Assembly (NCBI GenBank): GCA_044356865.1
Contig: JBIKVN010000061.1
Location: 1-14,213 of the forward strand
DNA: 14,213 bases
Direction of reading: 5' to 3'
Origin: JBEIUL01 sp044356865
GTDB lineage: Bacteria > Planctomycetota > Phycisphaerae > Phycisphaerales > SM1A02
Notes under the pieces: model-generated
Told to the model about the DNA's origin: nothing
The model's input: the letters and a program-made list of their open reading frames with translations, nothing else
Database searches by the model: none
Made by a program: the position numbers and the translations under genes
Shown: positions 1-7,013 of the stretch, piece by piece
Numbering within the stretch: position 1 is the first letter of the stretch
Layout of the letters: the number at the start of each line of letters is the position of its first letter

Positions 1-1
1 C

Positions 2-1768
2 AGCGCCGACTGGATCCTCGCCGCCGACCTCTCGCAGCTGACCGAGGAGACCGCCCAGATCGAGCGTTGCCTGCGCGCGGCCATCGCCGCACCCGACGCG
101 ACTCCGCCCGCCTGGTCCCGGCTCGCCCTCGGGCTCGGCCGGGCCGGCCGCGTCGCCGAGGCACGCGAAGTTCTCCAGGGACTCCGGTCGAAGCAGCCGG
201 AGCCGATCTGGCTTCCCATCACGGTTGACTTCGAGTTGAACTTCAGCCCGCCGGAAGTCGCGGTCGCCGAGCTCGACGCGGCGTACGCGAAGTACCCAGA
301 CGACCCGTTGCTGATGCTCAACAAGGCCCGCGAGCGGATCGTGCGGCAGGATCCGCAGGCGGCCCTCGCCATCGCCGAACGTGCCGCGAAGTCCGAGGCG
401 ACCGTCCTCGTGGCCCGCGACATCGCCCTGCAGTTGGTGGGGGCGCCGGATCCGGTCGGCTCCGCGGCGATCGAGACCCTCGCGGCGGCCGGGGGCATCG
501 CCGCGGAACCCCTCCGGCAGCTGCGGGCCATGCGCGACCGGCTGGTGGCGCCCTCGGCCAGCAAGGCCCTCGAGCTTGCCAAGGGCGTGCCGGGACTCTG
601 GACGGTGTGGGCGTTCGCGCTCGATGTCGCCGCGGCGGCGAACGACCCGGTGAGCCGCCTGGCCATCGCCGAGGAAGCGGTCCGGGCCCTTCCCAACGAC
701 CCGCGGGCGATCGCCGCGTGCGCCTCGTTGATGATCGACACCGGCCGCCCCGGCGAAGCCCGCGACCTCGCCGAACGCTTGCGGATCCTGTCGATCGCGT
801 CACCCGAGTACCGCGGCCAGGCGACTCGCCTCGCGGCCCTCGCGCAGCTCGGACTCGGCCAGGCCGGGCGGGCCAAGGAGTTCCTGCTGGCCGGCGGCGA
901 GAAGAATGCGGATCCGGACTCGATCATGCTCGCCGCCGCGATCGACGCCCAGCTCGGAAAGATCGCCGAGGGCTACCGACGGGCCGCTCCCATCATCGCG
1001 ACTTCCGACCCGGCACTCGTGTATTGGATGCGGCTGGTCGGCTCGCTCGGGCCGAAGGAGGCCGCCGCGGCGCTGGAGGCGGCGGCCGAGCACGAGGCCC
1101 GCATGCCGAACCTGTTCGCGAGCGCGTGGATCCTCGCGAGCGGTCGCGACAATCCCGCGGGGCTCGAGCGGGCCGCCCGACTGGTCGAGTCCGCCCGGGC
1201 CGCCGGCAAGGGCGGGCTCGAGAACGCGGCCGTCGCCTTCGAGCTGGCGGTCGCCCGCGACGACCGGAACGCCATCGAGCAGGCTCGGACGGCTCTCGCC
1301 GCGGAGTTCGGGGACGCCGGCCGAGCGCTCCTGGCCGGTACGGCGCCGACCCAGGCCTTGACCGAAGTCTCGGATCTCCAGGCCAGCGACGCGATCTCCA
1401 CCGAAGCCAAGGCCCTGCTCGAGCGCGGCCGCGACCTCGAGCGGGCCCAGAAGCTGCTGGAAGCGGCCATCGCCGCCCAGGGCACGGCCGAACAGCGAAT
1501 CAGCCTCGCCCGCGTGCTGGCGGCCCGCGGCCAGTCCGATGCCGCCGTGGAACTGGCCACCCGCCTGACCCGCCAGTACCCGTCCTCGCCCGATGCGTGG
1601 CTGGTGCTGGCCCGGGCGAAGCTCGCCCAGCGCGACCGCGACGGTGCCGCCCTGGCGATCGAGCGAGGTCGCTCGGCGGCGACCGTCGCATTCTTTGTCG
1701 CGCCCAAGGTGAAAGCGGAGTTTGACGCCATGGCCGGGGCACTCTCCGCACTCTCCGGAGGTCGCTGA
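2..1768 (+). CDS. Tetratricopeptide-repeat-type protein, 5' end outside the window
   Basis: The frame is open from the left edge (first full codon at base 2), so the first visible TTG at 236 is probably internal and this is the C-terminal 588 residues of a longer protein. The product is almost entirely alpha-helical and Ala/Leu/Arg-rich, with degenerate TPR-like helix pairs. Examples are a segment around EVAVAELDAAYAKYPDD near the TTG, and the C-terminal stretch with SLARVLAARGQSDAAVELA, then TRQYPSSPDAWLVLARAKLA. TPR proteins are protein-interaction scaffolds; no partner or enzyme domain is visible, so no specific role can be given. No signal peptide can be judged because the N terminus is missing. 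It ends 9 bp before the RuvC-like gene on the same strand, so the two are probably co-transcribed. The gene call is near certain; the TPR assignment is by repeat pattern. Confidence 0.85.
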   Translation, partial: SADWILAADLSQLTEETAQIERCLRAAIAAPDATPPAWSRLALGLGRAGRVAEAREVLQGLRSKQPEPIWLPITVDFELNFSPPEVAVAELDAAYAKYPDDPLLMLNKARERIVRQDPQAALAIAERAAKSEATVLVARDIALQLVGAPDPVGSAAIETLAAAGGIAAEPLRQLRAMRDRLVAPSASKALELAKGVPGLWTVWAFALDVAAAANDPVSRLAIAEEAVRALPNDPRAIAACASLMIDTGRPGEARDLAERLRILSIASPEYRGQATRLAALAQLGLGQAGRAKEFLLAGGEKNADPDSIMLAAAIDAQLGKIAEGYRRAAPIIATSDPALVYWMRLVGSLGPKEAAAALEAAAEHEARMPNLFASAWILASGRDNPAGLERAARLVESARAAGKGGLENAAVAFELAVARDDRNAIEQARTALAAEFGDAGRALLAGTAPTQALTEVSDLQASDAISTEAKALLERGRDLERAQKLLEAAIAAQGTAEQRISLARVLAARGQSDAAVELATRLTRQYPSSPDAWLVLARAKLAQRDRDGAALAIERGRSAATVAFFVAPKVKAEFDAMAGALSALSGGR

Positions 1769-1777
1769 CCGGCCGCC

Positions 1778-2404
1778 ATGGGACGGCGAGAACGCGACGA
1801 GACGCCGCGCTGGGGAAAGTTCACCCCGAGCAAGGCCGATCGCGCCGCGGCCGAAGCGGACCTGCTGGCGAAGTCGCGACGCGGCGACGGAAATCCGCGA
1901 CCGGCGCCGGCCATGGTGCCGCCGGCCCTGAGCGAGAAGTCGAAGCTGCTGGGCGTCGATCTCGGGCTCGCGACGGGCATGGCCCTGTTCAATCGCGACG
2001 GCCGCCTCGACTGGGTGCGGTCGCGCGACTTCGCCTCGCGTGACTCGTTGCGGAAGGGCGTGCACGAGACGCTCGAGCGGATCCCGCACCTCGCGATCGT
2101 CGTCGCTGAAGGCGGCGGAACGATCGCCGAGTCGTGGCAACGGGCGTGCGAGCACCGCGGCATCCGCATGCGGCTCGTGCAGGCCGAGACGTGGCGCCCC
2201 CGCTTCTTCTTTCCCCGCGAGCATCGCGACTCGGACACCGCCAAGAAGCATGCGATCCGCATGGCCCGGCAGGTCGTGGCGTGGAGCGGCACGAAGGGCG
2301 TGGGCGACCTCGACCACGACGCGGCCGAGGCGATCCTCGTGGGGCTGCATGGCGTGATCGAGGCGGGCTGGCTGCCCGAGCCGCCCGGGCTGCGGCACGC
2401 GTGA
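1778..2404 (+). CDS. RuvC/RNase H-fold nuclease-like protein
   Basis: The 208-residue product has a charged N-terminal extension (about 1-53) followed by a small RNase H-like domain (about 55-195). Three blocks match the acidic active site of RuvC-type resolvases: GVDLGLATGMALF with Asp61 on strand 1, IVVAEGGG with Glu111 at the end of a hydrophobic strand, and DLDHDAAEAILVG with His180 and Asp181 in a late helix. Known family members bind metal through such residues and cut branched DNA, such as Holliday junctions. DNA cleavage here is inference. It is unlikely to be the housekeeping ruvC, since no ruvA or ruvB lies nearby and the N-terminal extension is unusual. ATG 1778 was chosen because coding character continues through the extension. 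It has no good Shine-Dalgarno: GGAGG at 1756-1760 is 17 nt away. An alternative start is ATG 1913. It is probably an operon partner of the TPR gene and converges on the acetyltransferase gene with a 12 bp gap. Confidence 0.8.
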   Translation: MGRRERDETPRWGKFTPSKADRAAAEADLLAKSRRGDGNPRPAPAMVPPALSEKSKLLGVDLGLATGMALFNRDGRLDWVRSRDFASRDSLRKGVHETLERIPHLAIVVAEGGGTIAESWQRACEHRGIRMRLVQAETWRPRFFFPREHRDSDTAKKHAIRMARQVVAWSGTKGVGDLDHDAAEAILVGLHGVIEAGWLPEPPGLRHA

Positions 2405-2416
2405 GCCGCGGAGAAC

Positions 2417-2884
2417 TCAAAGCCGTTTCGCAAGGAAACGATTCGGCGCGCCGGGATCGCCGTATCCGAGCTTCCGGTACAGCGCCTCGGCTCGCGGATT
2501 CTCGACGCTCACCTCGAGCGTGACCTTGCCGCCGCCGATCGAGCGGGTGAAGGCTTCGACGGCGGCAAGCAGCGCGGTGCCGACGCCGGTGCCGCGGGCC
2601 GCGGGGATCACCGCGAGATCGTGCACGTTGAGCAGCGGCGCTCCCGCGAACGTCGAGTAGCCGCGGAAGCAGAACGCGGCGCCGACCGGCACGCCGTCGC
2701 GCTCGGCGAGGAAGATCTCGCAGGTCGGATGCGAAGGCAGATCCCGCCGCAACCTCGCGGCCGTCGCGGCGTCCATCGGCCGCCCGAGCCCGATCGGATC
2801 GGCGACGTAGGTGTCGAGCACGGCGATCGCCGCGTCGAGCGAAGCGGCGTGCGAACGGTCGATGCGGCGGACGGAAAGCGGCAT
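2417..2884 (-). CDS. GNAT-family N-acetyltransferase
   Basis: This 155-residue protein spans one GNAT fold and would transfer an acetyl group from acetyl-CoA to an unknown amine. Signature motif A is seen at about 86-102: strand LLNVHDLAVIP is followed by the pyrophosphate-binding loop ARGTGVG and helix TALLAAVEAF. Motif B is the C-terminal NPRAEALYRKLGY (about 129-141), typical of the family. The length is normal for a stand-alone GNAT. Start ATG 2884 gives a product beginning MPLSVRRIDR, as expected for a strand-1 start. The frame stays open far upstream but there overlaps the zinc-ribbon gene in antisense, so the longer version is rejected. There is no Shine-Dalgarno; a TATATT hexamer lies 10 nt upstream of the ATG. 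Substrate is not predictable: RimI-like, polyamine or antibiotic acetylation are all possible. Confidence 0.9.
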   Translation of the reverse strand: MPLSVRRIDRSHAASLDAAIAVLDTYVADPIGLGRPMDAATAARLRRDLPSHPTCEIFLAERDGVPVGAAFCFRGYSTFAGAPLLNVHDLAVIPAARGTGVGTALLAAVEAFTRSIGGGKVTLEVSVENPRAEALYRKLGYGDPGAPNRFLAKRL

Positions 2885-2928
2885 GGGAACGCGGAATATA
2901 GAAGGACCCCGCCGGGTATTGTCCTCGT
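2885..2928. promoter_or_regulatory. Divergent promoter region, GNAT gene / zinc-ribbon genes
   Basis: This 44 bp gap separates the divergent starts at 2884 (-) and 2929 (+). On the minus strand TATATT occupies 2900-2895, 10 nt before the ATG. On the plus strand TATTGT occupies 2917-2922, 6 nt before the GTG. Neither start has a Shine-Dalgarno. If these are -10 elements, both mRNAs would have leaders of only a few bases or none. No clear -35 hexamers are seen. Assignment is by motif and position only. Confidence 0.4.
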
Positions 2929-3933
2929 GTGATCTCCGCCGGTCCCGATCCGATGCATGGCCTGCTCGACCTCGGGCCGGCGGTGCTCGTCGCGATGCTC
3001 GGGGTGATGCTGATCGCGCTCGCCGCGTTCGGTCGCAACGTCGCGACGCATCCGACCTGCCGCCGCTGCCGTGCCGACCTGCGTCCGGTCGCGGGCGTGC
3101 CCGAGGCGACCTGCCCCGGCTGCGGCCGGCGGCGCGACCGGCGCGGCGTGCGTTGGCGTCCGTATCCGTGGCGATGGCGGTTCTTCGCGGCCGGAATCGC
3201 GCTCGTCGCTGCGGGCCTCGCGTTCGGAGGCTGGACGCGCGGGCAGACGAGGCTTGGGCTTCGCCTGTCCGACGCGTTCGTCGATGACGTGGCGCTGGCG
3301 AATGACCTGGCCGCGTCGATCCGGTCGGGCACCACCGGCGACGACGATCGGTACCGGACCATGGACCGCCTCGTCGCCGCCGGACGAGTCTCGTCCGAGG
3401 CCGCCGCGGCCCTCGAGCAGGCGATGCTGCCGGTGATCGCGAACGACATGATGCCGTTCTACGGCACGACCGGATACTCAGCCGCCGCGTGGCTCCTTTC
3501 GAGCGGCCTGGGCTCACCCGACGTGCTGCGGCTGGCGGAGATCGGCGGCCGGAGTCCGCCCAAGATCATCGCGGTGCGATCCCGCGACGGGAGCGTCCGA
3601 CGCGAGCTTCATGTGGACTACGTGCCCATCGACTTCGCCGGCCGATTGTGGACGATCCACTCGATCACTTCGGTCGACATCAACGGCGTGACCGTTCCGG
3701 TGGCCGCCGTCGCCTCGGACTACGAAGTCCTCAAGGTCGAACTGCCGCCGGAGGCGGTCGCGGCGATCAAGGCCCGACCGGGTCCCGTGCGGATCCGCTG
3801 GATCGAGCACCTCGGTCACTGCCCGCCCGCGGTCGCGCGGGCGATCGTCGCCGAGGAACTCGTCGATCCGGCGCTCTGGCCCACCACCGGCTACCGCACC
3901 GAACTCGAGATCGAGGTCGAGGTCGAGCGATGA
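2929..3933 (+). CDS. Zinc-ribbon membrane protein, first of a tandem pair
   Basis: This 334-residue protein of unknown function has a hydrophobic segment at about 12-34, a zinc-ribbon with CxxC pairs at Cys44/Cys47 and Cys62/Cys65 (TCRRCRAD and TCPGCGRR), an Arg/Trp-rich stretch, a second transmembrane segment at about 84-102, and a long domain of about 230 residues with no recognised fold. The arrangement suggests two membrane helices flanking a small cytoplasmic zinc domain, with the C-terminal part outside the membrane; the topology is inference. It has the same N-terminal plan as the next gene, which it overlaps by 4 bp (ATGA), so the two are very likely translationally coupled. GTG 2929 lies 6 nt after a TATTGT hexamer and could be a leaderless start. 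ATG 2953 (Met9) is the alternative and keeps both helices. Zinc binding is likely from spacing; function is unknown. Confidence 0.8.
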   Translation: MISAGPDPMHGLLDLGPAVLVAMLGVMLIALAAFGRNVATHPTCRRCRADLRPVAGVPEATCPGCGRRRDRRGVRWRPYPWRWRFFAAGIALVAAGLAFGGWTRGQTRLGLRLSDAFVDDVALANDLAASIRSGTTGDDDRYRTMDRLVAAGRVSSEAAAALEQAMLPVIANDMMPFYGTTGYSAAAWLLSSGLGSPDVLRLAEIGGRSPPKIIAVRSRDGSVRRELHVDYVPIDFAGRLWTIHSITSVDINGVTVPVAAVASDYEVLKVELPPEAVAAIKARPGPVRIRWIEHLGHCPPAVARAIVAEELVDPALWPTTGYRTELEIEVEVER

Positions 3934-5471
3934 ACGCCGGCGACGTGCTCCTCGGTTCGCTGCTCATCGCGGGACTTACGCTCCCACTGCTGGTGCTGCC
4001 GTGGTGGCACTTCTCTTTCCGTACGCGACTCTCGGCGCCGAGCTGCGCCCGGTGCCTCCATCGCCTGGGCGAGTCGGGAATTCCCACGATCGCGGCGTGC
4101 CCGGAGTGCGGGCGGGATCTCGACCGGAATGGCGTTCGCTACGGCCGCCGCTCGCCGCGGTGGTGGTGGGCGATCGGCTTCCCAGTCGTCACCCTCGGCT
4201 CGCTGCTGGGTCTCGCGACCCTCTCGACGGTGCGGATCGCCGGGACCGCGCCCGCCACGCCCGTCGCCACCGTCGACGAGATGATCGAGCGGCTCCATGC
4301 CCTCCGGTCGACGCGGACCGAGGACGACGTCTGGGCCCTGAACTCCGCCGTCGGAATCGGGCTGATCCGGTCGCTGCCGCCCGAGTGGCTCGCGTCGCGA
4401 CGCGGCGATCTGGCCGACGCGTTCCTCGCGATCCTCGGTCCCGCCGGCCAGCCCGACGCCCTCGAGGGCGCGAGCGACCTTGCCCGGGCCCTGCTGGAAG
4501 GAGAGCGAGCGGCCGAGGAACTCGGGCCCGAGCGGATCCGCGAGCTGACGCGTCGATACGCCCCGGATCCGTCCATTCGCGTGCGCCGACGGCAGCCTCT
4601 CGGCATCGGACGCCTCGAACTCGAGGTCAGCATGATCCCCGGACTGATCGCCGACTCCGCCTGGAGGAACGACTTCCTCGTCGAAATCGGCCGCCATGCG
4701 ATCGTGCTCGCCGACGGGCGTCGCATCGAATGGCCTGAAACGCAAGGCCTTCGGCTCGCGCTCGTTCCGGGCCAAGGCCGCAACACCGTCTCGATGACGC
4801 GACCGTTCCCGCCCGGATCGCCCGCGCCGCCGCCAGGGCCGGCGACGGTCAAGGTCGAGTGGATCGTCGATCGCCAGTGGATCCCGACCGATTCGCCCAC
4901 CCCATTCAGCCGCGGCGAGACCACGTCGATCCCGATCGAGTTCGTCGCGCCGGGCGAACCGCTTGCGATCGTCGTCGACGACCCGGCTCGCGATCCGATC
5001 CGCCCGTGGCTGTTCGAGATGGAGGTGCACTCCGGCGTCCGCGTGCCCCGCCCGCTCGCCGTGTACGAGGTCGGCGACCGGCTCGTCCTCGACAGTCCCA
5101 CCGGCTACGGCTTCGGGACCGAGCCGCTGGTGACGATTGATCGCCTCCGGAACCCCCCGCCCGCCTGGTCCGGCCGCTGGACGGTCCGCACGCCGGGCGG
5201 CGAGCGCCCGATCGCGTTGCCCGATACCGGCGTCGGCCTCGATGATCGCGGCGTCGGCTGGTCGGCCTTCCTCGACCGCGATGCGATCGCCGCCGACGGC
5301 ACCGTCACGCTGACCTTCACGCCCGACGTCGACGCCGCCGTCGAATCCGATCCCCTCGCCGACGAGGTCTGGGGCCGCACCATGACCTACACGCTTCCGG
5401 TCCAGCGGACGACGCTTCGCTGGGACGGCCCGCCGCGGGAGCCGCGGGTGGTCACCTACCCGTCGTCCTGA
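3930..5471 (+). CDS. Zinc-ribbon membrane protein, second of a tandem pair
   Basis: The 513-residue product repeats the plan of the preceding gene: transmembrane segment at about 5-28, zinc-ribbon with Cys39/Cys42 and Cys57/Cys60 (SCARCLHRL and ACPECGRDLDRNGVRYG), second transmembrane segment at about 79-99, then about 410 residues with no recognised domain. The last part is Pro-rich and beta-like (for example ATVKVEWIVDRQW), as in extracytoplasmic domains. The shared RNGVRYG/RRGVRW tail after the second CxxC supports paralogy of the membrane module, while the C-terminal domains differ in length and sequence. ATG 3930 overlaps the upstream stop as ATGA, which fixes the start; the open frame upstream of it overlaps the previous gene and is rejected. 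The gene ends exactly where the minus-strand oxidoreductase ends, with no intervening base. Function is unknown. Confidence 0.85.
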   Translation: MNAGDVLLGSLLIAGLTLPLLVLPWWHFSFRTRLSAPSCARCLHRLGESGIPTIAACPECGRDLDRNGVRYGRRSPRWWWAIGFPVVTLGSLLGLATLSTVRIAGTAPATPVATVDEMIERLHALRSTRTEDDVWALNSAVGIGLIRSLPPEWLASRRGDLADAFLAILGPAGQPDALEGASDLARALLEGERAAEELGPERIRELTRRYAPDPSIRVRRRQPLGIGRLELEVSMIPGLIADSAWRNDFLVEIGRHAIVLADGRRIEWPETQGLRLALVPGQGRNTVSMTRPFPPGSPAPPPGPATVKVEWIVDRQWIPTDSPTPFSRGETTSIPIEFVAPGEPLAIVVDDPARDPIRPWLFEMEVHSGVRVPRPLAVYEVGDRLVLDSPTGYGFGTEPLVTIDRLRNPPPAWSGRWTVRTPGGERPIALPDTGVGLDDRGVGWSAFLDRDAIAADGTVTLTFTPDVDAAVESDPLADEVWGRTMTYTLPVQRTTLRWDGPPREPRVVTYPSS

Positions 5472-5476
5472 TCAGG
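5467..5476. repeat. 10-bp palindrome carrying both stop codons of a convergent pair
   Basis: CCTGATCAGG is a perfect palindrome. TGA 5469-5471 stops the plus-strand zinc-ribbon gene, and the adjacent TCA 5472-5474 is the TGA of the minus-strand oxidoreductase. No T-tract follows on either strand, so it is not a standard intrinsic terminator. Confidence 0.6.
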
Positions 5477-6962
5477 CCTTCCCCGGCAACGGCACCGTGT
5501 GCCTCCCGCGGAAGAACCCTTCGGGGTCGTACGCCGCCTTCACCTGTTGCAGCGCCGGCAGGTTCGCGCCCCAGTACGCGGTCGGCCAGTCGACGAGGTC
5601 CTCGTCGCAGTAGTTCGCGTAGCAACCGTTCCCGAAATGCGGGCGGGCGTCGGCGTAGAGGCCGCGGATCCACTGCAGGTGACGGTCGACGGTCGCCGGC
5701 GGCGTCGTGGCCTTCCACCAGGTGATGAACTGGGCGCTGTAGAGGGCCTCGCGATGGACGAAGGCCGTCGCGGTCGGGGGCACCTGTCGGATCGCGCCGC
5801 CGTACGCGTCGAAAAGAAGTTGAGCCGTCTCGGTACGCGGGATGTCCGGATCGCTCCATCGCGCGTCGAACCAGGACTTCACCACTGCGAACCCGGCGGC
5901 GCCCACCGGATGCTCCGGCATCGCGGACTTGTACTTGCCGTACGCCGAGCCGGACGCGACGCTGCCCGGACACGACGGCGCGGCAAGCGCGGTGGTCGTG
6001 ATCGCGAGCGGCTGAACGCCCTTCGGGATCGTCGATTGGGCGATCGCCAGCGTTCCGGCGGAACCGGCCGAAGATTGGACCAAGACCCGGAACCGGGGCG
6101 TCTTCCACGATCCGCTGGTCGTGACGTTGCTCACTGTGAGGATCGAGGCGTCGGGATCCGACGCGACGAACTGTTCCCACGCGAGGAACGCCGCTTCCGC
6201 GTCGGCCCACGAGTACACGACCTGGGTCCGCCACCGCTGCTGCCAGACGGTCGGCTCGAACTCGAGCGCGGTGACCACGCCGAATGCACCGCCGCCGCCA
6301 CCGCGCAAGGCCCAGAAGAGCGATGGGTTCGAACGGGCATCGGCCACCACCACCTCGCCGTCGGCCCGGACCATCGTCGCCGATCGCAGGCGATCGGCGG
6401 TGAGCCCATGCGACCGGGACTCAAGACCGTAACCGCCGCCGAGCGCCACCCCGACGATCCCGACGCTGTCGCAACTTCCCGAGGGCAGGTCCAGTCCGCG
6501 CTCGCAGTAGAGTCGCGCGTAGATCGATCCCAGTCGGGCTCCGGCTCCGGTCCGGACCCGATCCTCGGCCGGGAACTCGATGGCGTCGAGACCCGCGAGG
6601 TCGAGGATGATCCCGTCGCCGACGCTCGCCCCGACATAACTGTGCCCACCGCCGCGCGGAAAGAGACGGATTCCCCGATCGCGGGCGAACCCCACCGTGG
6701 CCACCACATCCTCGGTCGTGGCGGCCCGAACCACGGCCATGGGAGCCGCGACATGCCGTCGCTGGTACGCCAGCCGGGCCGTCGCGTACGCCGCGTCGGT
6801 CGGCAGCACCAGCGTCCCGTCGAGCGACGCCCGCAGCGCGTCGAGATCGGCGTCGGTGACCCGACCGGGACACGGGGGGATCGCCGCCGTACGCCGGGCC
6901 AGGACCCACGGGGCCGCGACGATCGCCGCGGACGTTTTGGAAAGAAAGTCACGACGATGCAT
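5472..6962 (-). CDS. Tat-exported FAD-linked oxidoreductase, berberine-bridge-enzyme type
   Basis: The 496-residue protein starts MHRRDFLSKTSAAIVAAPW, a twin-arginine signal, so it is probably exported folded with its flavin. A PCMH/VAO-type FAD-binding domain covers about 70-240, with FPRGGGHSYVGASVGDG at 101-117 and SGSCDSVGIVGVALGGGYG at 161-179. His107 and Cys164 sit where family members with bicovalent flavin attach FAD. A substrate domain follows, and the C terminus (about 450-490) is a BBE domain with NYCDED and YDPEGFF. Relatives oxidise sugars, oligosaccharides or alkaloids using O2 and release H2O2; the substrate here is unknown. ATG 6962 is chosen because it begins the Tat motif; the frame extends upstream but only as antisense to the lectin-like gene. 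It diverges from that gene across 51 bp and abuts the zinc-ribbon gene tail to tail. Confidence 0.93.
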   Translation of the reverse strand: MHRRDFLSKTSAAIVAAPWVLARRTAAIPPCPGRVTDADLDALRASLDGTLVLPTDAAYATARLAYQRRHVAAPMAVVRAATTEDVVATVGFARDRGIRLFPRGGGHSYVGASVGDGIILDLAGLDAIEFPAEDRVRTGAGARLGSIYARLYCERGLDLPSGSCDSVGIVGVALGGGYGLESRSHGLTADRLRSATMVRADGEVVVADARSNPSLFWALRGGGGGAFGVVTALEFEPTVWQQRWRTQVVYSWADAEAAFLAWEQFVASDPDASILTVSNVTTSGSWKTPRFRVLVQSSAGSAGTLAIAQSTIPKGVQPLAITTTALAAPSCPGSVASGSAYGKYKSAMPEHPVGAAGFAVVKSWFDARWSDPDIPRTETAQLLFDAYGGAIRQVPPTATAFVHREALYSAQFITWWKATTPPATVDRHLQWIRGLYADARPHFGNGCYANYCDEDLVDWPTAYWGANLPALQQVKAAYDPEGFFRGRHTVPLPGKA

Positions 6963-7013
6963 GAGGCCGATCCGACCAACGATTACACTCGACTCCGTCC
7001 CGCGAAGGCAAGC
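6963..7013. promoter_or_regulatory. Divergent promoter region, oxidoreductase / lectin-like gene
   Basis: This 51 bp gap lies between divergent starts. The AT-richer core GATTACACTC (6981-6990) can be read as a -10-like TACACT on the plus strand (6984-6989) and as TGTAAT on the minus strand (6987-6982), so the two promoters would overlap. A weak Shine-Dalgarno AAGG lies at 7005-7008, 5 nt before ATG 7014; the minus-strand start has none. The assignment rests on motifs only. Confidence 0.35.

Noticed and set aside
1778..2404. RuvC-like protein as part of a CRISPR-Cas, phage or defence locus
   Set aside because: No repeats, cas genes, integrase, capsid or other defence genes are present in the window; neighbours are ordinary chromosomal genes.
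800..2433. Long minus-strand open frames opposite the TPR and RuvC-like genes
   Set aside because: They are shadow frames of high-GC coding DNA: rich in Arg, Gly and Pro, with no domains, and spanning two real plus-strand genes.
2885..3517. Upstream extension of the minus-strand GNAT frame
   Set aside because: It is antisense to the zinc-ribbon coding sequence and gives an Arg/Pro/Ser-rich product; the GNAT fold is complete from ATG 2884.
3489..3929. Long N-terminal extension (147 codons) of the second zinc-ribbon gene
   Set aside because: It overlaps the first zinc-ribbon gene in another frame, is Arg/Gly-rich without domain features, and ATG 3930 with the ATGA overlap and a following membrane helix is the natural start.
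5499..7013. Plus-strand open frame running through the oxidoreductase into the lectin-like gene
   Set aside because: The part before 7014 is antisense to a clear FAD oxidoreductase and Arg-rich; only the segment from ATG 7014 has a signal peptide and recognisable domains.
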